Assembly (NCBI GenBank): GCA_010024485.1
Contig: RGGX01000001.1
Coordinates: 1 to 44,630 of the forward strand
Length of the DNA: 44,630 nt
Source: Actinomycetota bacterium
GTDB taxonomy: Bacteria > Actinomycetota > Acidimicrobiia > Acidimicrobiales > Ilumatobacteraceae
Direction: 5' to 3'
The translations under genes were made by a program, and so were the position numbers. Shown in pieces: positions 8,611 to 16,636 of the stretch. The notes below the pieces were generated by a model. That model had not been told where the DNA came from, did no database searches, and saw nothing but the letters and a program-made list of their open reading frames with translations. Each line of letters opens with the position of its first letter. Within the stretch, counting starts at the first letter, position 1.

Positions 8611-8615
8611 TGCCC

Positions 8616-9929
8616 GTGTCAGCGGGTCCCGGGTCCGAGTCGAGGGTTGATGGTGAGCCGATCATCACCGTGCGGCGAGCCGGTGACCTCTCGGGTCGGG
8701 TCATGGTGCCCGGCGCCAAGAACTCGGTGCTGAAGTTGATGGCCGCCTGCCTCCTCGCCGACGGCACCTCGGAGATCTCGAACGTGCCGAGGATCGCCGA
8801 TGTGTCGATCATGTCGGAACTCCTCGAGGCGATTGGCCTGCGGCTCGAGAGTCCGGAGACCGGTGTGTTGAGGGTGACGAATCCGGGTGACCTGACCCCG
8901 GTCGCCCCCTACGAGTTGGTGGAGCGCATCCGCGCCTCCATCAACGTGCTCGGACCGCTCCTCACCCGATGCGGGCACGTCCGCCTCTCGCTGCCCGGAG
9001 GCGACGACTTCGGCGCTCGTCCGATCGACATGCACATCGCCGGTCTCGAGGCGATGGGCGCGGAGTTCAAGGTGTCGCACGGCTATCTCGAGGCCCGGGC
9101 CGATCGCCTCCACGGCGCCGAGGTGGTCTTCGACTTCCCGAGCGTCGGCGCGACGGAGAACATCCTGACGGCCGCGGTGTTCGCTGACGGCGTGACCAGG
9201 ATCGACAACGCGGCTCGCGAGCCCGAGGTGGTCGATCTGTGTCGATTCCTCGTCGCGATGGGGGCCGACATCGAGGGGGTGGGCACCGCCACGCTCACCG
9301 TCCGGGGGGTCGAGCGCGGCTCGCTGCGTCCGGCGACGCACCGGACCGTCCCCGATCGGGTCCAGGCCGCCACCTACATCGCCGCGGTGGCTGTCGCCGG
9401 CGGCGAACTCGAGATGGTGGACGCCCATGCCAACCACATGGACATGCTCCTCGCCCGCTGTCGGGACATGGGTGTCGACCTGGAGCCGTTCACGACCGAT
9501 GGTGTGGAGGGCCTCCGCGTGTCGTGCTCCCAGCGTCTCCGGGCCACCGATGTCCAGACGCTCCCGTATCCGGGGATCGCCACCGACTACAAGCCGCTCA
9601 TCATCACGATGCTCTCGGTGGCCGACGGGGTGGCGATCGTCACGGAGAACCTCTATCCGGGGCGTTTCCGTTACGTCGAGGAGCTGATCCGACTCGGCGC
9701 GGACATCCGCACCGACGGGCACCACGCGGTCGTGCGGGGTCAGCCACGGCTGTCGGGGGCGCCGGTCAGGGCCCATGACATCCGAGCCGGGGCGGCCATG
9801 GTGGTGGCGGGTCTTGCCGCCGAGGGCACGACGACGATTTCCGGGGTGCGACACATCGACCGCGGCTATGACGATCTCGTCGGCCGTCTCGCGGCGGTCG
9901 GCGCCGACATCACGCGCGTCGAGGACTGA
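8616..9929 (+). CDS. murA: UDP-N-acetylglucosamine 1-carboxyvinyltransferase
   Basis: First committed enzyme of peptidoglycan synthesis: transfers enolpyruvate from PEP to UDP-GlcNAc in the cytoplasm. The product is 437 aa with GTG 8616 as start, close to the family's ~420; N-terminal GAKNS (Lys-Asn substrate motif) and repeated inside-out beta-alpha folds are clear. The active-site loop reads LPGGDDFGARPID, so the position equivalent to E. coli Cys115 is Asp130. The same Cys-to-Asp change in Mycobacterium and Chlamydia MurA gives intrinsic fosfomycin insensitivity. A longer in-frame ORF extends to 8376 but runs antisense to the MFS gene. The TACTGT hexamer 5 nt before GTG 8616 supports the chosen start. 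Confidence 0.97.
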   Translation: MSAGPGSESRVDGEPIITVRRAGDLSGRVMVPGAKNSVLKLMAACLLADGTSEISNVPRIADVSIMSELLEAIGLRLESPETGVLRVTNPGDLTPVAPYELVERIRASINVLGPLLTRCGHVRLSLPGGDDFGARPIDMHIAGLEAMGAEFKVSHGYLEARADRLHGAEVVFDFPSVGATENILTAAVFADGVTRIDNAAREPEVVDLCRFLVAMGADIEGVGTATLTVRGVERGSLRPATHRTVPDRVQAATYIAAVAVAGGELEMVDAHANHMDMLLARCRDMGVDLEPFTTDGVEGLRVSCSQRLRATDVQTLPYPGIATDYKPLIITMLSVADGVAIVTENLYPGRFRYVEELIRLGADIRTDGHHAVVRGQPRLSGAPVRAHDIRAGAAMVVAGLAAEGTTTISGVRHIDRGYDDLVGRLAAVGADITRVED

Positions 9930-9955
9930 GTGGCCTCACGCCGCTCTCGCGACCC

Positions 9956-10147
9956 TCAGTGTGGGTCGGGTCCAGCTGGGTCGGGCTCGACATCGCGCCC
10001 GCCGTCGAGGCTGTCGTCGAGTTCGGCGGCTCGGGCAGCGGCCTCAACCCGTCGTTTCACGAGGGCGAGCACGCCGATCACGATGAGCATCGGTCCCGCG
10101 ACGAGCAGGATCTCGTCCCAGCCGCCCTGGTGCGCGATGAGAGGCAC
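9956..10147 (-). CDS. small single-pass membrane protein
   Basis: A 63-aa product with an N-terminal HQGGWDE block, one hydrophobic helix at ~residues 13-29 (ILLVAGPMLIVIGVLALV), then a basic-acidic tail. Small proteins with an HQGGWDE-helix-KRR arrangement recur in actinobacterial genomes; function is unknown. The GTG at 10147 has minus-strand TACGCT (10159-10154) 6 nt upstream, the same leaderless arrangement as its neighbours, which is the main reason to call it a real gene. It converges on murA (26 bp between stops) and is divergent from the NfuA-like gene. Confidence 0.75.
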   Translation of the reverse strand: MPLIAHQGGWDEILLVAGPMLIVIGVLALVKRRVEAAARAAELDDSLDGGRDVEPDPAGPDPH

Positions 10148-10153
10148 ACCCCG

Positions 10154-10159
10154 AGCGTA
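10154..10159 (-). promoter_or_regulatory. leaderless -10 element of the small membrane protein
   Basis: Minus-strand TACGCT ends 6 nt before the GTG at 10147. The overlapping plus-strand hexamer TACGAG (10158-10163) lies 7 nt before a GTG at 10171 but lacks the final T. Confidence 0.55.
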
Positions 10160-10209
10160 CGAGGTCGATCGTGTGTGTCGACCCCGACGTCTGGTTGACT
10201 GTCTGGGCG

Positions 10210-10455
10210 ATGTTGGAACAGATCATGTCGACGATCGAGGTCATCCGGCCGGCCCTGCAGGCCGACGGTGGTGACATCGAGTTTGTCGGTGTCGACGAGG
10301 ACACGGGCATCGTCAGCGTCCGGCTGGTCGGCGCCTGCGGGACCTGCCCGGTGTCGACCCAGACGCTCAAGGGCGGGATCGAGCGCATCATGCGCGACCG
10401 CGTGGACGGGGTCACCGAGGTGGTCAACGTCGCCGAGGCCGAGAACGCGATCTGA
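10210..10455 (+). CDS. NfuA/NifU C-terminal-domain iron-sulfur carrier
   Basis: An 81-aa NifU C-terminal-like domain with the typical IRPALQADGGDIEFV segment and the paired cysteines in GACGTCP (Cys-x-x-Cys), which bind a [4Fe-4S] cluster between two subunits for delivery to target enzymes. It lacks the N-terminal IscU-like or HesB-like domains, so it is a stand-alone carrier. ATG 10210 fits the length of homologues; a GTG at 10171 would add 13 residues and lies 7 nt after TACGAG, so the start is not settled. Its TGA overlaps the meaB ATG by one base, so the two are translationally coupled. Confidence 0.9.
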   Translation: MLEQIMSTIEVIRPALQADGGDIEFVGVDEDTGIVSVRLVGACGTCPVSTQTLKGGIERIMRDRVDGVTEVVNVAEAENAI

Positions 10456-11417
10456 TGGGGCGAGCCCCGGCGGACCCCGCCGCCCTCTTCGCCGCGGCTC
10501 GCGAGGGGGATCGAGCCGCCACGGCCCGGTTGCTCTCCCTGGTCGAGCGGGGCGGACCGGAGGGACGGTCGGTCGGTCGACTCGCCCACCCGTTGAGCGG
10601 GAGTGGGTACACGGTCGGTCTCACCGGCGCTCCGGGGGCCGGAAAGAGCACGCTCACCAGTGCCCTCATCGGGCATCTGCGTGGGCTCGACCTCGAAGTG
10701 GCGGTGCTGGCGATCGATCCGTCGTCGCCGTTCACCGGTGGGGCGATCCTCGGCGACCGGGTGCGGATGCAGGATCACGCCAATGATCCGGGTGTGTTCA
10801 TCCGGTCGATGGCGACCCGAGGCCATCTGGGGGGTCTGTCGGTGGCGGCCCCCGAGGCGGTGCGGCTCCTCGACGCCTTGGGGCGCCGCTGGATCCTGGT
10901 GGAGACCGTCGGCGTCGGGCAGGTCGAGGTGGAGGTGGCCGGCAAGGCCGATACGACCGTCGTGGTCGTCAACCCCGGCTGGGGTGACAGCGTCCAGGCG
11001 AACAAGGCCGGCCTCATGGAGATCGCCGATGTGTTCGTGATCAACAAGGCGGATCGCTCGGGGGTGGAGGAGACCCGGCGCGATCTCGAGCAGATGCTCG
11101 ACCTCTCGGAACTCCCGAACGACGCCTGGCGGCCGCCGATCGTGGCCACGGTCGCGAGCACCGGTGAAGGTGTCGCCGACCTGTGGGATGCGGTCGGGCA
11201 TCACCGCGACTTCGCGGAGGGGAGCGGGGTGCTGGCCGAGCGTCGGCAGTTCAGGCTCCGGGAGGAGATGCGCGAGATCGTCGCCGCGCGTCTCCGCGAA
11301 CGGGCGCGTCAGGTGTGCACCGGTGAGCGGTGGGATGAGCTCACCGAGGAGGTACTCGACCGTCGCGTCGATCCCTGGACGGCGGCTGACGAGATGTTGG
11401 CCCCCATCGAGGCCTGA
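10455..11417 (+). CDS. meaB: MeaB-family GTPase, methylmalonyl-CoA mutase chaperone
   Basis: G3E-type P-loop GTPase (320 aa, usual length) that protects and reloads adenosylcobalamin-dependent methylmalonyl-CoA mutase or a related mutase. Walker A is GAPGAGKST near residue 58; AIDPSSPFTGGAILGDRVRM, ETVGVGQVEVE and NKAD (G4) are all present. It begins in the stop codon of the NfuA-like gene (TGATG), so both are in one operon. No mutase subunit is in the window. The 3' 109 bp are overlapped on the other strand by an open frame that is the readthrough of a truncated gene, not a functional overlap. Confidence 0.95.
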   Translation: MGRAPADPAALFAAAREGDRAATARLLSLVERGGPEGRSVGRLAHPLSGSGYTVGLTGAPGAGKSTLTSALIGHLRGLDLEVAVLAIDPSSPFTGGAILGDRVRMQDHANDPGVFIRSMATRGHLGGLSVAAPEAVRLLDALGRRWILVETVGVGQVEVEVAGKADTTVVVVNPGWGDSVQANKAGLMEIADVFVINKADRSGVEETRRDLEQMLDLSELPNDAWRPPIVATVASTGEGVADLWDAVGHHRDFAEGSGVLAERRQFRLREEMREIVAARLRERARQVCTGERWDELTEEVLDRRVDPWTAADEMLAPIEA

Positions 11418-12019
11418 GTCACCGGGCCGTCGCCCAGGTTGTCGAGCGCACGGGTCAGTGCCCTCGGTCCGGGTCGTCCGCGGCTGGTCCAGCGCTCCGC
11501 CCCGTCGCGGAGCCGTGAGAGGGTCCATCCCCGGGCGAGCGCGCTGATGACCGCTCGCTGGAGCAGTTCGGGCTGGGTGTGGGGTGAGAGCAGCGCGAGG
11601 GTGTCGGGGATGTCGAGCACCGGGATGCCGTCGATCGACACCACGGCCTCGTCGACGGGTCCACGGGTGAAGTGGGTGATGACCACCCCCGGGTGACCGG
11701 GCCATGATCCGCGCCGGCAGAGCAGGTCGACCCGGTCGTGTTCGGTGAATCCGTCGAGTCGGTGGAGACGGGCGGCGGCACCGTGGGAGATGACCCCGCG
11801 CCCGGGGCCGAGGGTCGCGATCCGGCATCGCTGGCGGAAGGTCTGTGGGGTCGAGGTGACGCGGACCACCCGGGGGCTCACGCGGTCGAGGACGCCGATG
11901 TCGAGCAGCCTCCGCTCGCGGTGCCAACTGATGCCGTAGCGGCGCAGGTCATCGCAGGTGGCGACGCCGTCGTGGTCGTGCAGGTGCCTGAAGAGTTCGC
12001 GCATGCCCGCGGTGGGCAC
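11309..12019 (-). pseudogene. truncated AbiEi antitoxin-like / DUF559-type protein
   Basis: The N-terminal ~200 residues resemble actinobacterial proteins that begin with an AbiEi-like winged-helix block (VATCDDLRRYGISWHRERRLLDIGVLDRVSPRVV) and continue through a central region (SIDGIPVLDIPDTLALL). Full-length relatives normally go on into a DUF559 (very short patch repair-like) nuclease domain of ~100 residues; here the frame instead enters the antisense strand of meaB at 11417 and stops at 11309 after a low-quality tail. I infer a 3' truncation. The GTG at 12019 or the ATG at 12004 could be the start; neither has a -10 hexamer at leaderless distance, unlike most genes here. Family assignment is moderate, truncation is inferred from length. 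Confidence 0.55.
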
Positions 12020-12073
12020 CGTGGAGCGCGTCGGGCGGAACCTGCCGCGTCAGCGGCTGGGCAACTCGTCGGG

Positions 12074-12847
12074 TCAGCGGCCGAGGAACTCGGCTTTGCC
12101 CGGGCCGTTCTCGAGGAAGCTCTTCACCCCGATCTGGCTGTCCTCGGTGCGGAACGACTCCACGAAGAGGTCGCGCTCGACGAGCAGACCGTCAGCGAGC
12201 GACATCGACAGGCCCCGGTCGATCGCCTCCTTGGCGAGGGCCTGGGCGATGGTCGCCCCTCGCGCCACCTCGGTGGCGAGGGCCATGGTGCGCTCGCGCA
12301 ACTCCTCGGCCGGCACGACCTCGTCGGCGAGGCCGATGCGGAGCGCCTCCTCGGCCTTGACCTGACGGCCGGTGATGGAGATCTCCTTCGCCCGGCTCCC
12401 GCCGACGGCGCGCGCGAGGCGCTGGGTGCCGCCTCCCCCGGGAATGGTGCCGAGCAGCACCTCCGGCTGACCGAACACTGCGCGCTCCGAGGCGATCCGG
12501 TAGTCGCAGGCGAGGGCGAGTTCGCAGCCACCGCCCAGGGCGTACCCGGACACTTCGGCGATCACGAAGCGCGGGATCGCGGCGAGGGCGTCGAGGGCGA
12601 CGTGGATCCGCTCGGTGATGCCGACGGCCTCCTCGGCTCCGCCGAACTCGGAGATGTCGGCTCCGGCGGCGAAGATCTTCGGTCCGCCGGTGACGACCAC
12701 GACCTTGGGAGGGGTCGCGGTCAGCTCGGCGGCGATCTCGCCGATCCGGGCGACGACAGCCCCTGACAGGGCGTTCACCTTGCCGTTGGTGAGGGTGACG
12801 AGGGCGATACCCCCGTCGAGGTGCTCGAGTTCGACGACGTTGTCCAT
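12074..12847 (-). CDS. enoyl-CoA hydratase/isomerase family protein
   Basis: Crotonase-fold protein of 257 aa. The oxyanion-hole segments (FAAGADISEF and GYALGGGCELALACDYRIA) and both catalytic glutamates, in CELA and in GQPEVLLG, are present, so hydratase activity on a trans-2-enoyl-CoA is likely (beta-oxidation or amino-acid degradation). The ATG at 12847 is followed upstream by AAGACT 6 nt away on the minus strand, a weaker NANNNT match. It lies 44 bp downstream of the glycogen synthase gene on the same strand. Specific substrate cannot be assigned. Confidence 0.93.
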   Translation of the reverse strand: MDNVVELEHLDGGIALVTLTNGKVNALSGAVVARIGEIAAELTATPPKVVVVTGGPKIFAAGADISEFGGAEEAVGITERIHVALDALAAIPRFVIAEVSGYALGGGCELALACDYRIASERAVFGQPEVLLGTIPGGGGTQRLARAVGGSRAKEISITGRQVKAEEALRIGLADEVVPAEELRERTMALATEVARGATIAQALAKEAIDRGLSMSLADGLLVERDLFVESFRTEDSQIGVKSFLENGPGKAEFLGR

Positions 12848-12891
12848 CGCGACAGTCTTGCCGACCGGGCCGACCGCGCGGCACCCGGAGG

Positions 12892-14073
12892 TCAGGAGGG
12901 GAGTGCTCGCTGATACACCTCGAGGGTCCGTCGCGCGATCGCCTGCCACGAGTAGGAGCCCTCGACGAGGTCGCGCGCGGCGTCGCGCAGACCCGCGGCC
13001 AACTCGTGGTCGGTGAGCACCTCGAGGATCCGCGCGGCCAGTTCCTCTGCTCGGCCCGGTTCGAAGGTGAGCGCCGATCCGGTGCCCACCACGAGTTCGG
13101 CGAGGCCGCCGGTCTCGGCGGCGACGAGCGCCGCCCCACCGGCGAGAGCCTCGAGGGTGATGACGCCGAACGGCTCGTAGAGGGAGGGGATCACCACACA
13201 GTCGGCGCGGTGGAGTGTCGCTCGGAGCGCGTTGTCGCCCAGGAATCCGGGCAATTCGATGATGTCGCTCAACCCGGCGACATCGATCTGCGACTGAAGT
13301 TCGGCGAGGTAGGTGCCTCGGCCGGCGATCACGCAGCGGACCCCTGGGATCTCGGCGCGCACCATCGCCATCGCGTTGGCGAGCACCTGGAAGCCCTTCT
13401 CGTACTGGACTCGTCCCCAGGTGAACACCAGCGGGGAGTCGGGCCCCGATGAGGCGGTGGTGTTGGCGACCCCCTCGTCACCGTCGGTCGCAGCCCACCA
13501 GGTCGGATCGATACCCCCCGGGATCGGCGCCACCAGGTCAGGATCGATCTCGAAGTCGGCCGACACCTGTCGGGCCAGCAGGCGAGTGATCGTGATGACC
13601 TGTCGCGAGCGGGCTGCCAGCCACCACTCCACGCCGTTGATCTCCTCCGGTACGCCGGCCGGGACGTGACCGCTGTGCCGGCTCCGTTCAGTGCGGTGAA
13701 AGGTCGTCACGAGTGGCGCCCCGTGAGCGGCGGCGAGGGTGGCCGAAGCCCACGCGACGGTCCAGTCGTGGGCGTGGACCACATCCGGCCTCCAGTCCGG
13801 GTCGACACCGCTCAGCGCGGTTTCGACGAGCGCGTGGTTCGCGGAGGCGGTCCTGCCGATCGGGTGGTCGGGCACCCAGGGGAGATCGACGTCAGCCCGG
13901 AGGACGGTCATCCCGCCGGCGGTGGTGATCGCCGGTGTCCCGTCGGTGCGTCTCGACACGAGCACGACCTCGTGACCCTCGGCGGCGAGTGCGTGGGCGA
14001 GGCCGTCGACGTGGGCGGCCGTCCCACCCGTGTGGGCCGGTGGGAGCTCCCATGACAGCATGAGCACCCTCAC
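12892..14073 (-). CDS. GT4 glycogen synthase / maltose-1-phosphate synthase type
   Basis: Glycosyltransferase family 4 enzyme of 393 aa. It starts with the GT-B N-terminal motif RVLMLSWELPPAHTGGTAAHV and has the C-terminal nucleotide-sugar motif SLYEPFGVITLEA with the conserved Glu pair. It matches the Corynebacterium/Mycobacterium glycogen synthase family (Rv1212c, GlgM), which uses ADP-glucose to build maltose-1-phosphate or elongate alpha-1,4-glucan. Its divergent partner is glgB, as in other actinobacteria. GTG 14073 is chosen as the first codon of RVLMLSW; a minus-strand TAGGGT (14087-14082) lies 8 nt upstream and shares its TA with the glgB -10 hexamer. Confidence 0.92.
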   Translation of the reverse strand: MRVLMLSWELPPAHTGGTAAHVDGLAHALAAEGHEVVLVSRRTDGTPAITTAGGMTVLRADVDLPWVPDHPIGRTASANHALVETALSGVDPDWRPDVVHAHDWTVAWASATLAAAHGAPLVTTFHRTERSRHSGHVPAGVPEEINGVEWWLAARSRQVITITRLLARQVSADFEIDPDLVAPIPGGIDPTWWAATDGDEGVANTTASSGPDSPLVFTWGRVQYEKGFQVLANAMAMVRAEIPGVRCVIAGRGTYLAELQSQIDVAGLSDIIELPGFLGDNALRATLHRADCVVIPSLYEPFGVITLEALAGGAALVAAETGGLAELVVGTGSALTFEPGRAEELAARILEVLTDHELAAGLRDAARDLVEGSYSWQAIARRTLEVYQRALPS

Positions 14074-14081
14074 GCCCGCGG

Positions 14082-14091
14082 ACCCTAGTCT
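14082..14091. promoter_or_regulatory. bidirectional -10 core (glycogen synthase / glgB)
   Basis: The 10-mer ACCCTAGTCT contains plus-strand TAGTCT (14086-14091), 6 nt before the glgB GTG at 14098, and minus-strand TAGGGT (14087-14082), 8 nt before the glycogen synthase GTG at 14073. They share the central TA. Start codons are 24 bp apart. Confidence 0.6.
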
Positions 14092-14097
14092 CGGGGG

Positions 14098-15996
14098 GTG
14101 ACCAGCCGTGGCCTCGTCGGGCCGACCCCCGGTGAGCTCGACCTGCACCTCTTCAACGAGGGCTCCCACCGTCGGCTCTGGGAGGTGCTCGGACCCCAAC
14201 CCACCGCTGACGGGATCCGATTCGCGGTCTGGGCTCCGAACGCGAGGGCCGTCTCGGTGATCGGCGACTTCAACTCCTGGACACCGATCCCGCTCGAGCC
14301 GGTCGCCTCCTCCGGGGTCTGGTGTGGGGTGGTCGCCGGGGCGCAGGCCGGACAGCACTACAAGTTCATCGTCACCGGCAGCCACGGTCGCGAGGTGCTC
14401 AAGGCGGACCCGATGGCGCGCCGCACCGAATGCCCGCCACAGGACGCGAGTGTCATCCCCGCCGATGTGTCACCGGGCTGGGTGTTCGAGTGGGGCGACG
14501 AGGACTGGATGGCCGGCCGCGGCGCGGTGCTCGACGGCTCGGCGCCGATGCGGGTGTACGAGGTGCACGCCATGTCGTGGCGCGACGGTGTGGACAACTG
14601 GGACGATCTCGCGGGCGCGCTCATCGACCACGTCCTCGACCTCGGCTTCACCCACGTCGAACTCCTCCCGATCGCCGAGCATCCCTTCGGTGGCTCCTGG
14701 GGCTACCAGGTGACCGGCTACTTCGCGCCGACGGCGCGCCTCGGTGATCCCGATGGGTTCCGTCGCTTTGTCGACCGCCTCCACCGGAGTGGCATCGGCG
14801 TGATCGTCGACTGGGTGCCGGCCCACTTCCCCAAGGACTCGTGGTCGCTCGGGCGCTTCGACGGGACGGCGCTCTATGAGCACGAGGACCCGCGACTCGG
14901 AGAGCATCCCGACTGGGGCACGTTCGTGTTCAACACCTCCCGTGACGAGGTGCGCAACTTCCTCGTCGCCAACGCCCTCTACTGGTGTGACGAGTTCCAT
15001 GTCGACGGCCTCCGGGTCGACGCCGTCGCCTCGATGCTCTACCGCGACTACTCGAGGAGTGAGGGTGAGTGGATCCCGAACGAGCAGGGTGGGGTCGAGG
15101 ACCTCGCGAACGTCGCCCTGCTCCGCGAGGTCAACGGGGTGGTCGGCTCGACGCACCCCGGGGTGGTCATGATCGCCGAGGAGTCGACGGCCTGGCCGGG
15201 GGTGACCGCCCCGGCCGAGTCGGGTGGCCTCGGCTTCACCCACAAGTGGAATATGGGGTGGATGCACGACACGCTGTCGTTCGCGCGCCGCGAACCGGTC
15301 CATCGTCGCCACCACCACGGCGAGCTCCCGTTCACCCTGCTCTACGCCTTCAGCGAGCGCTACGTCCTCCCGCTCAGCCACGACGAGGTGGTCCACGGCA
15401 AGGGCAGTCTGCTCGCCAAGATGTCGGGGGATGACTGGCAGAAGTTCGCGACCCTGCGCCTCCTCTACGCCTGGCAGTGGGCCCTGCCCGGGGCGCCGCT
15501 GCTCTTCATGGGATCGGAGCTGGCTCCGTGGTCCGAGTGGCGCCACGACCGATCGCTCGACTGGTCGCTCGCCGATCATCCCTCGCACTCCGGGGTCCTC
15601 GAGCTCGTCCGTCGACTGAATGGCGCGGCGGCGCGCCACGGCGCGCTCTGGGAGCGCGACGATGATCCGACCTCCTTCGAGTGGTTGGAGGTCGAGGATG
15701 CCGATCACTCGGTGTACGCGCTGTTGCGCTGGGCCGGTGACGGCCGCGCCGCGGTCGCCGCGGTGGCGAACTGGACCCCGGTCCCGCGACCCGGCTACCG
15801 CCTCGGGGTGCCGTGGGGAGGGGAGTGGCAGGTGCTCCTCGACACCGACGCCGATGAGTTCTGGGGAAGTGGGGCGCGTGGCACCTCGACCTCGGCGACG
15901 GCGGAGCCGATCCCGTGGCAGGGCCGGGATCACTCCCTGGTCGTCGACCTCCCCCCGCTCGCCATGGTGTGGTTCGGTGCCGATGCCCCCCGATGA
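14098..15996 (+). CDS. glgB: 1,4-alpha-glucan branching enzyme
   Basis: GH13 branching enzyme of 632 aa that cuts alpha-1,4-glucan and re-forms alpha-1,6 branches in glycogen. A single CBM48-like domain (IRFAVWAPNARAVSVIGDFNSW) precedes the barrel; many actinobacterial GlgB carry a second N-terminal module and are ~100 aa longer. Catalytic residues are visible: nucleophile Asp308 in DGLRVDAVASMLY, acid/base Glu361 in MIAEEST, and the third Asp in LSHDEVVHGKGSL. GTG 14098 lies 6 nt after TAGTCT. azlC starts within its last codons (14-bp overlap), so the downstream transporter genes probably share its mRNA. Confidence 0.97.
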   Translation: MTSRGLVGPTPGELDLHLFNEGSHRRLWEVLGPQPTADGIRFAVWAPNARAVSVIGDFNSWTPIPLEPVASSGVWCGVVAGAQAGQHYKFIVTGSHGREVLKADPMARRTECPPQDASVIPADVSPGWVFEWGDEDWMAGRGAVLDGSAPMRVYEVHAMSWRDGVDNWDDLAGALIDHVLDLGFTHVELLPIAEHPFGGSWGYQVTGYFAPTARLGDPDGFRRFVDRLHRSGIGVIVDWVPAHFPKDSWSLGRFDGTALYEHEDPRLGEHPDWGTFVFNTSRDEVRNFLVANALYWCDEFHVDGLRVDAVASMLYRDYSRSEGEWIPNEQGGVEDLANVALLREVNGVVGSTHPGVVMIAEESTAWPGVTAPAESGGLGFTHKWNMGWMHDTLSFARREPVHRRHHHGELPFTLLYAFSERYVLPLSHDEVVHGKGSLLAKMSGDDWQKFATLRLLYAWQWALPGAPLLFMGSELAPWSEWRHDRSLDWSLADHPSHSGVLELVRRLNGAAARHGALWERDDDPTSFEWLEVEDADHSVYALLRWAGDGRAAVAAVANWTPVPRPGYRLGVPWGGEWQVLLDTDADEFWGSGARGTSTSATAEPIPWQGRDHSLVVDLPPLAMVWFGADAPR

Positions 15997-16636
15997 ACGT
16001 CAGGTGGTCGCCGCGTCGGTGACCCTCGGTGCCGCCGTCGGTGTCTTCGCCATCGCCTTCGGGGTCGGGTCGGTCGCGGCAGGCGCCTCGGTCGCGCAGA
16101 CCTGCGCCATGTCGCTCCTCGTGTTCACCGGCGCCTCGCAGTTTCTCGCGGTGAGCGTCGTGTCCGCGGGGGGATCGGCGCTGTCGGCATTCGGTGGGGC
16201 GGTGTTGCTCGCCGCTCGCAACGCCGTCTACGGGCTCACCATGTCGCGACACCTCGGCGGGCGACTCCCGACGCGTCTCGTCGCGGCGCAGATCACCATC
16301 GACGAGTCGACGGCGATGGCGACGGCCCAGTCGACCGCGGTGAGTCGTCGTCGCGCCTTCTGGATCACCGGCGGATCGGTCTACGTGTTCTGGAACCTCG
16401 GCACGTTGATCGGGGCGCTCGCCGGCAGTGCGGTCGATCCTGAGGCGTTCGGACTCGACGCCGCCTTCCCCGCCGGGTTCGTCGCCATGGTCGTCCCGCA
16501 CCTCGAGTCGCGACGGGGTCGGGCGGCGGCACTCGTCGGGGCGTCGGTGTGCCTGGCGACCATTCCGGTGCTCCCGGTCGGTCTCCCGATCCTGGTCGCC
16601 TCCGTCGGCGTGCTCTTCGGGGTGAGGCGCCCATGA
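15983..16636 (+). CDS. azlC: AzlC-type branched-chain amino acid exporter, large subunit
   Basis: Integral membrane protein of 217 aa with about five to six helices and the AzlC signature (FGVGSVAAGAS, FTGASQFLAVSVVSAGG, LAARNAVYGLTMS, DESTAMA). With AzlD it forms a two-component exporter of branched-chain amino acids or related analogues (BrnFE in Corynebacterium). ATG 15983 overlaps the glgB end by 14 bp; a GTG at 16003 is a possible alternative. azlD begins in its stop codon (ATGA), the typical azlCD pairing. Confidence 0.92.
   Translation: MPPDERQVVAASVTLGAAVGVFAIAFGVGSVAAGASVAQTCAMSLLVFTGASQFLAVSVVSAGGSALSAFGGAVLLAARNAVYGLTMSRHLGGRLPTRLVAAQITIDESTAMATAQSTAVSRRRAFWITGGSVYVFWNLGTLIGALAGSAVDPEAFGLDAAFPAGFVAMVVPHLESRRGRAAALVGASVCLATIPVLPVGLPILVASVGVLFGVRRP

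Noticed and set aside
8376..8615. N-terminal extension of the murA frame
   Set aside because: It is antisense to the MFS gene and adds 80 residues absent from MurA; the TACTGT hexamer fixes GTG 8616.
10171..10209. 13-residue extension of the NfuA-like protein from GTG 10171
   Set aside because: Not needed by the domain and its -10 lacks the final T; kept as an alternative, not as the main call.
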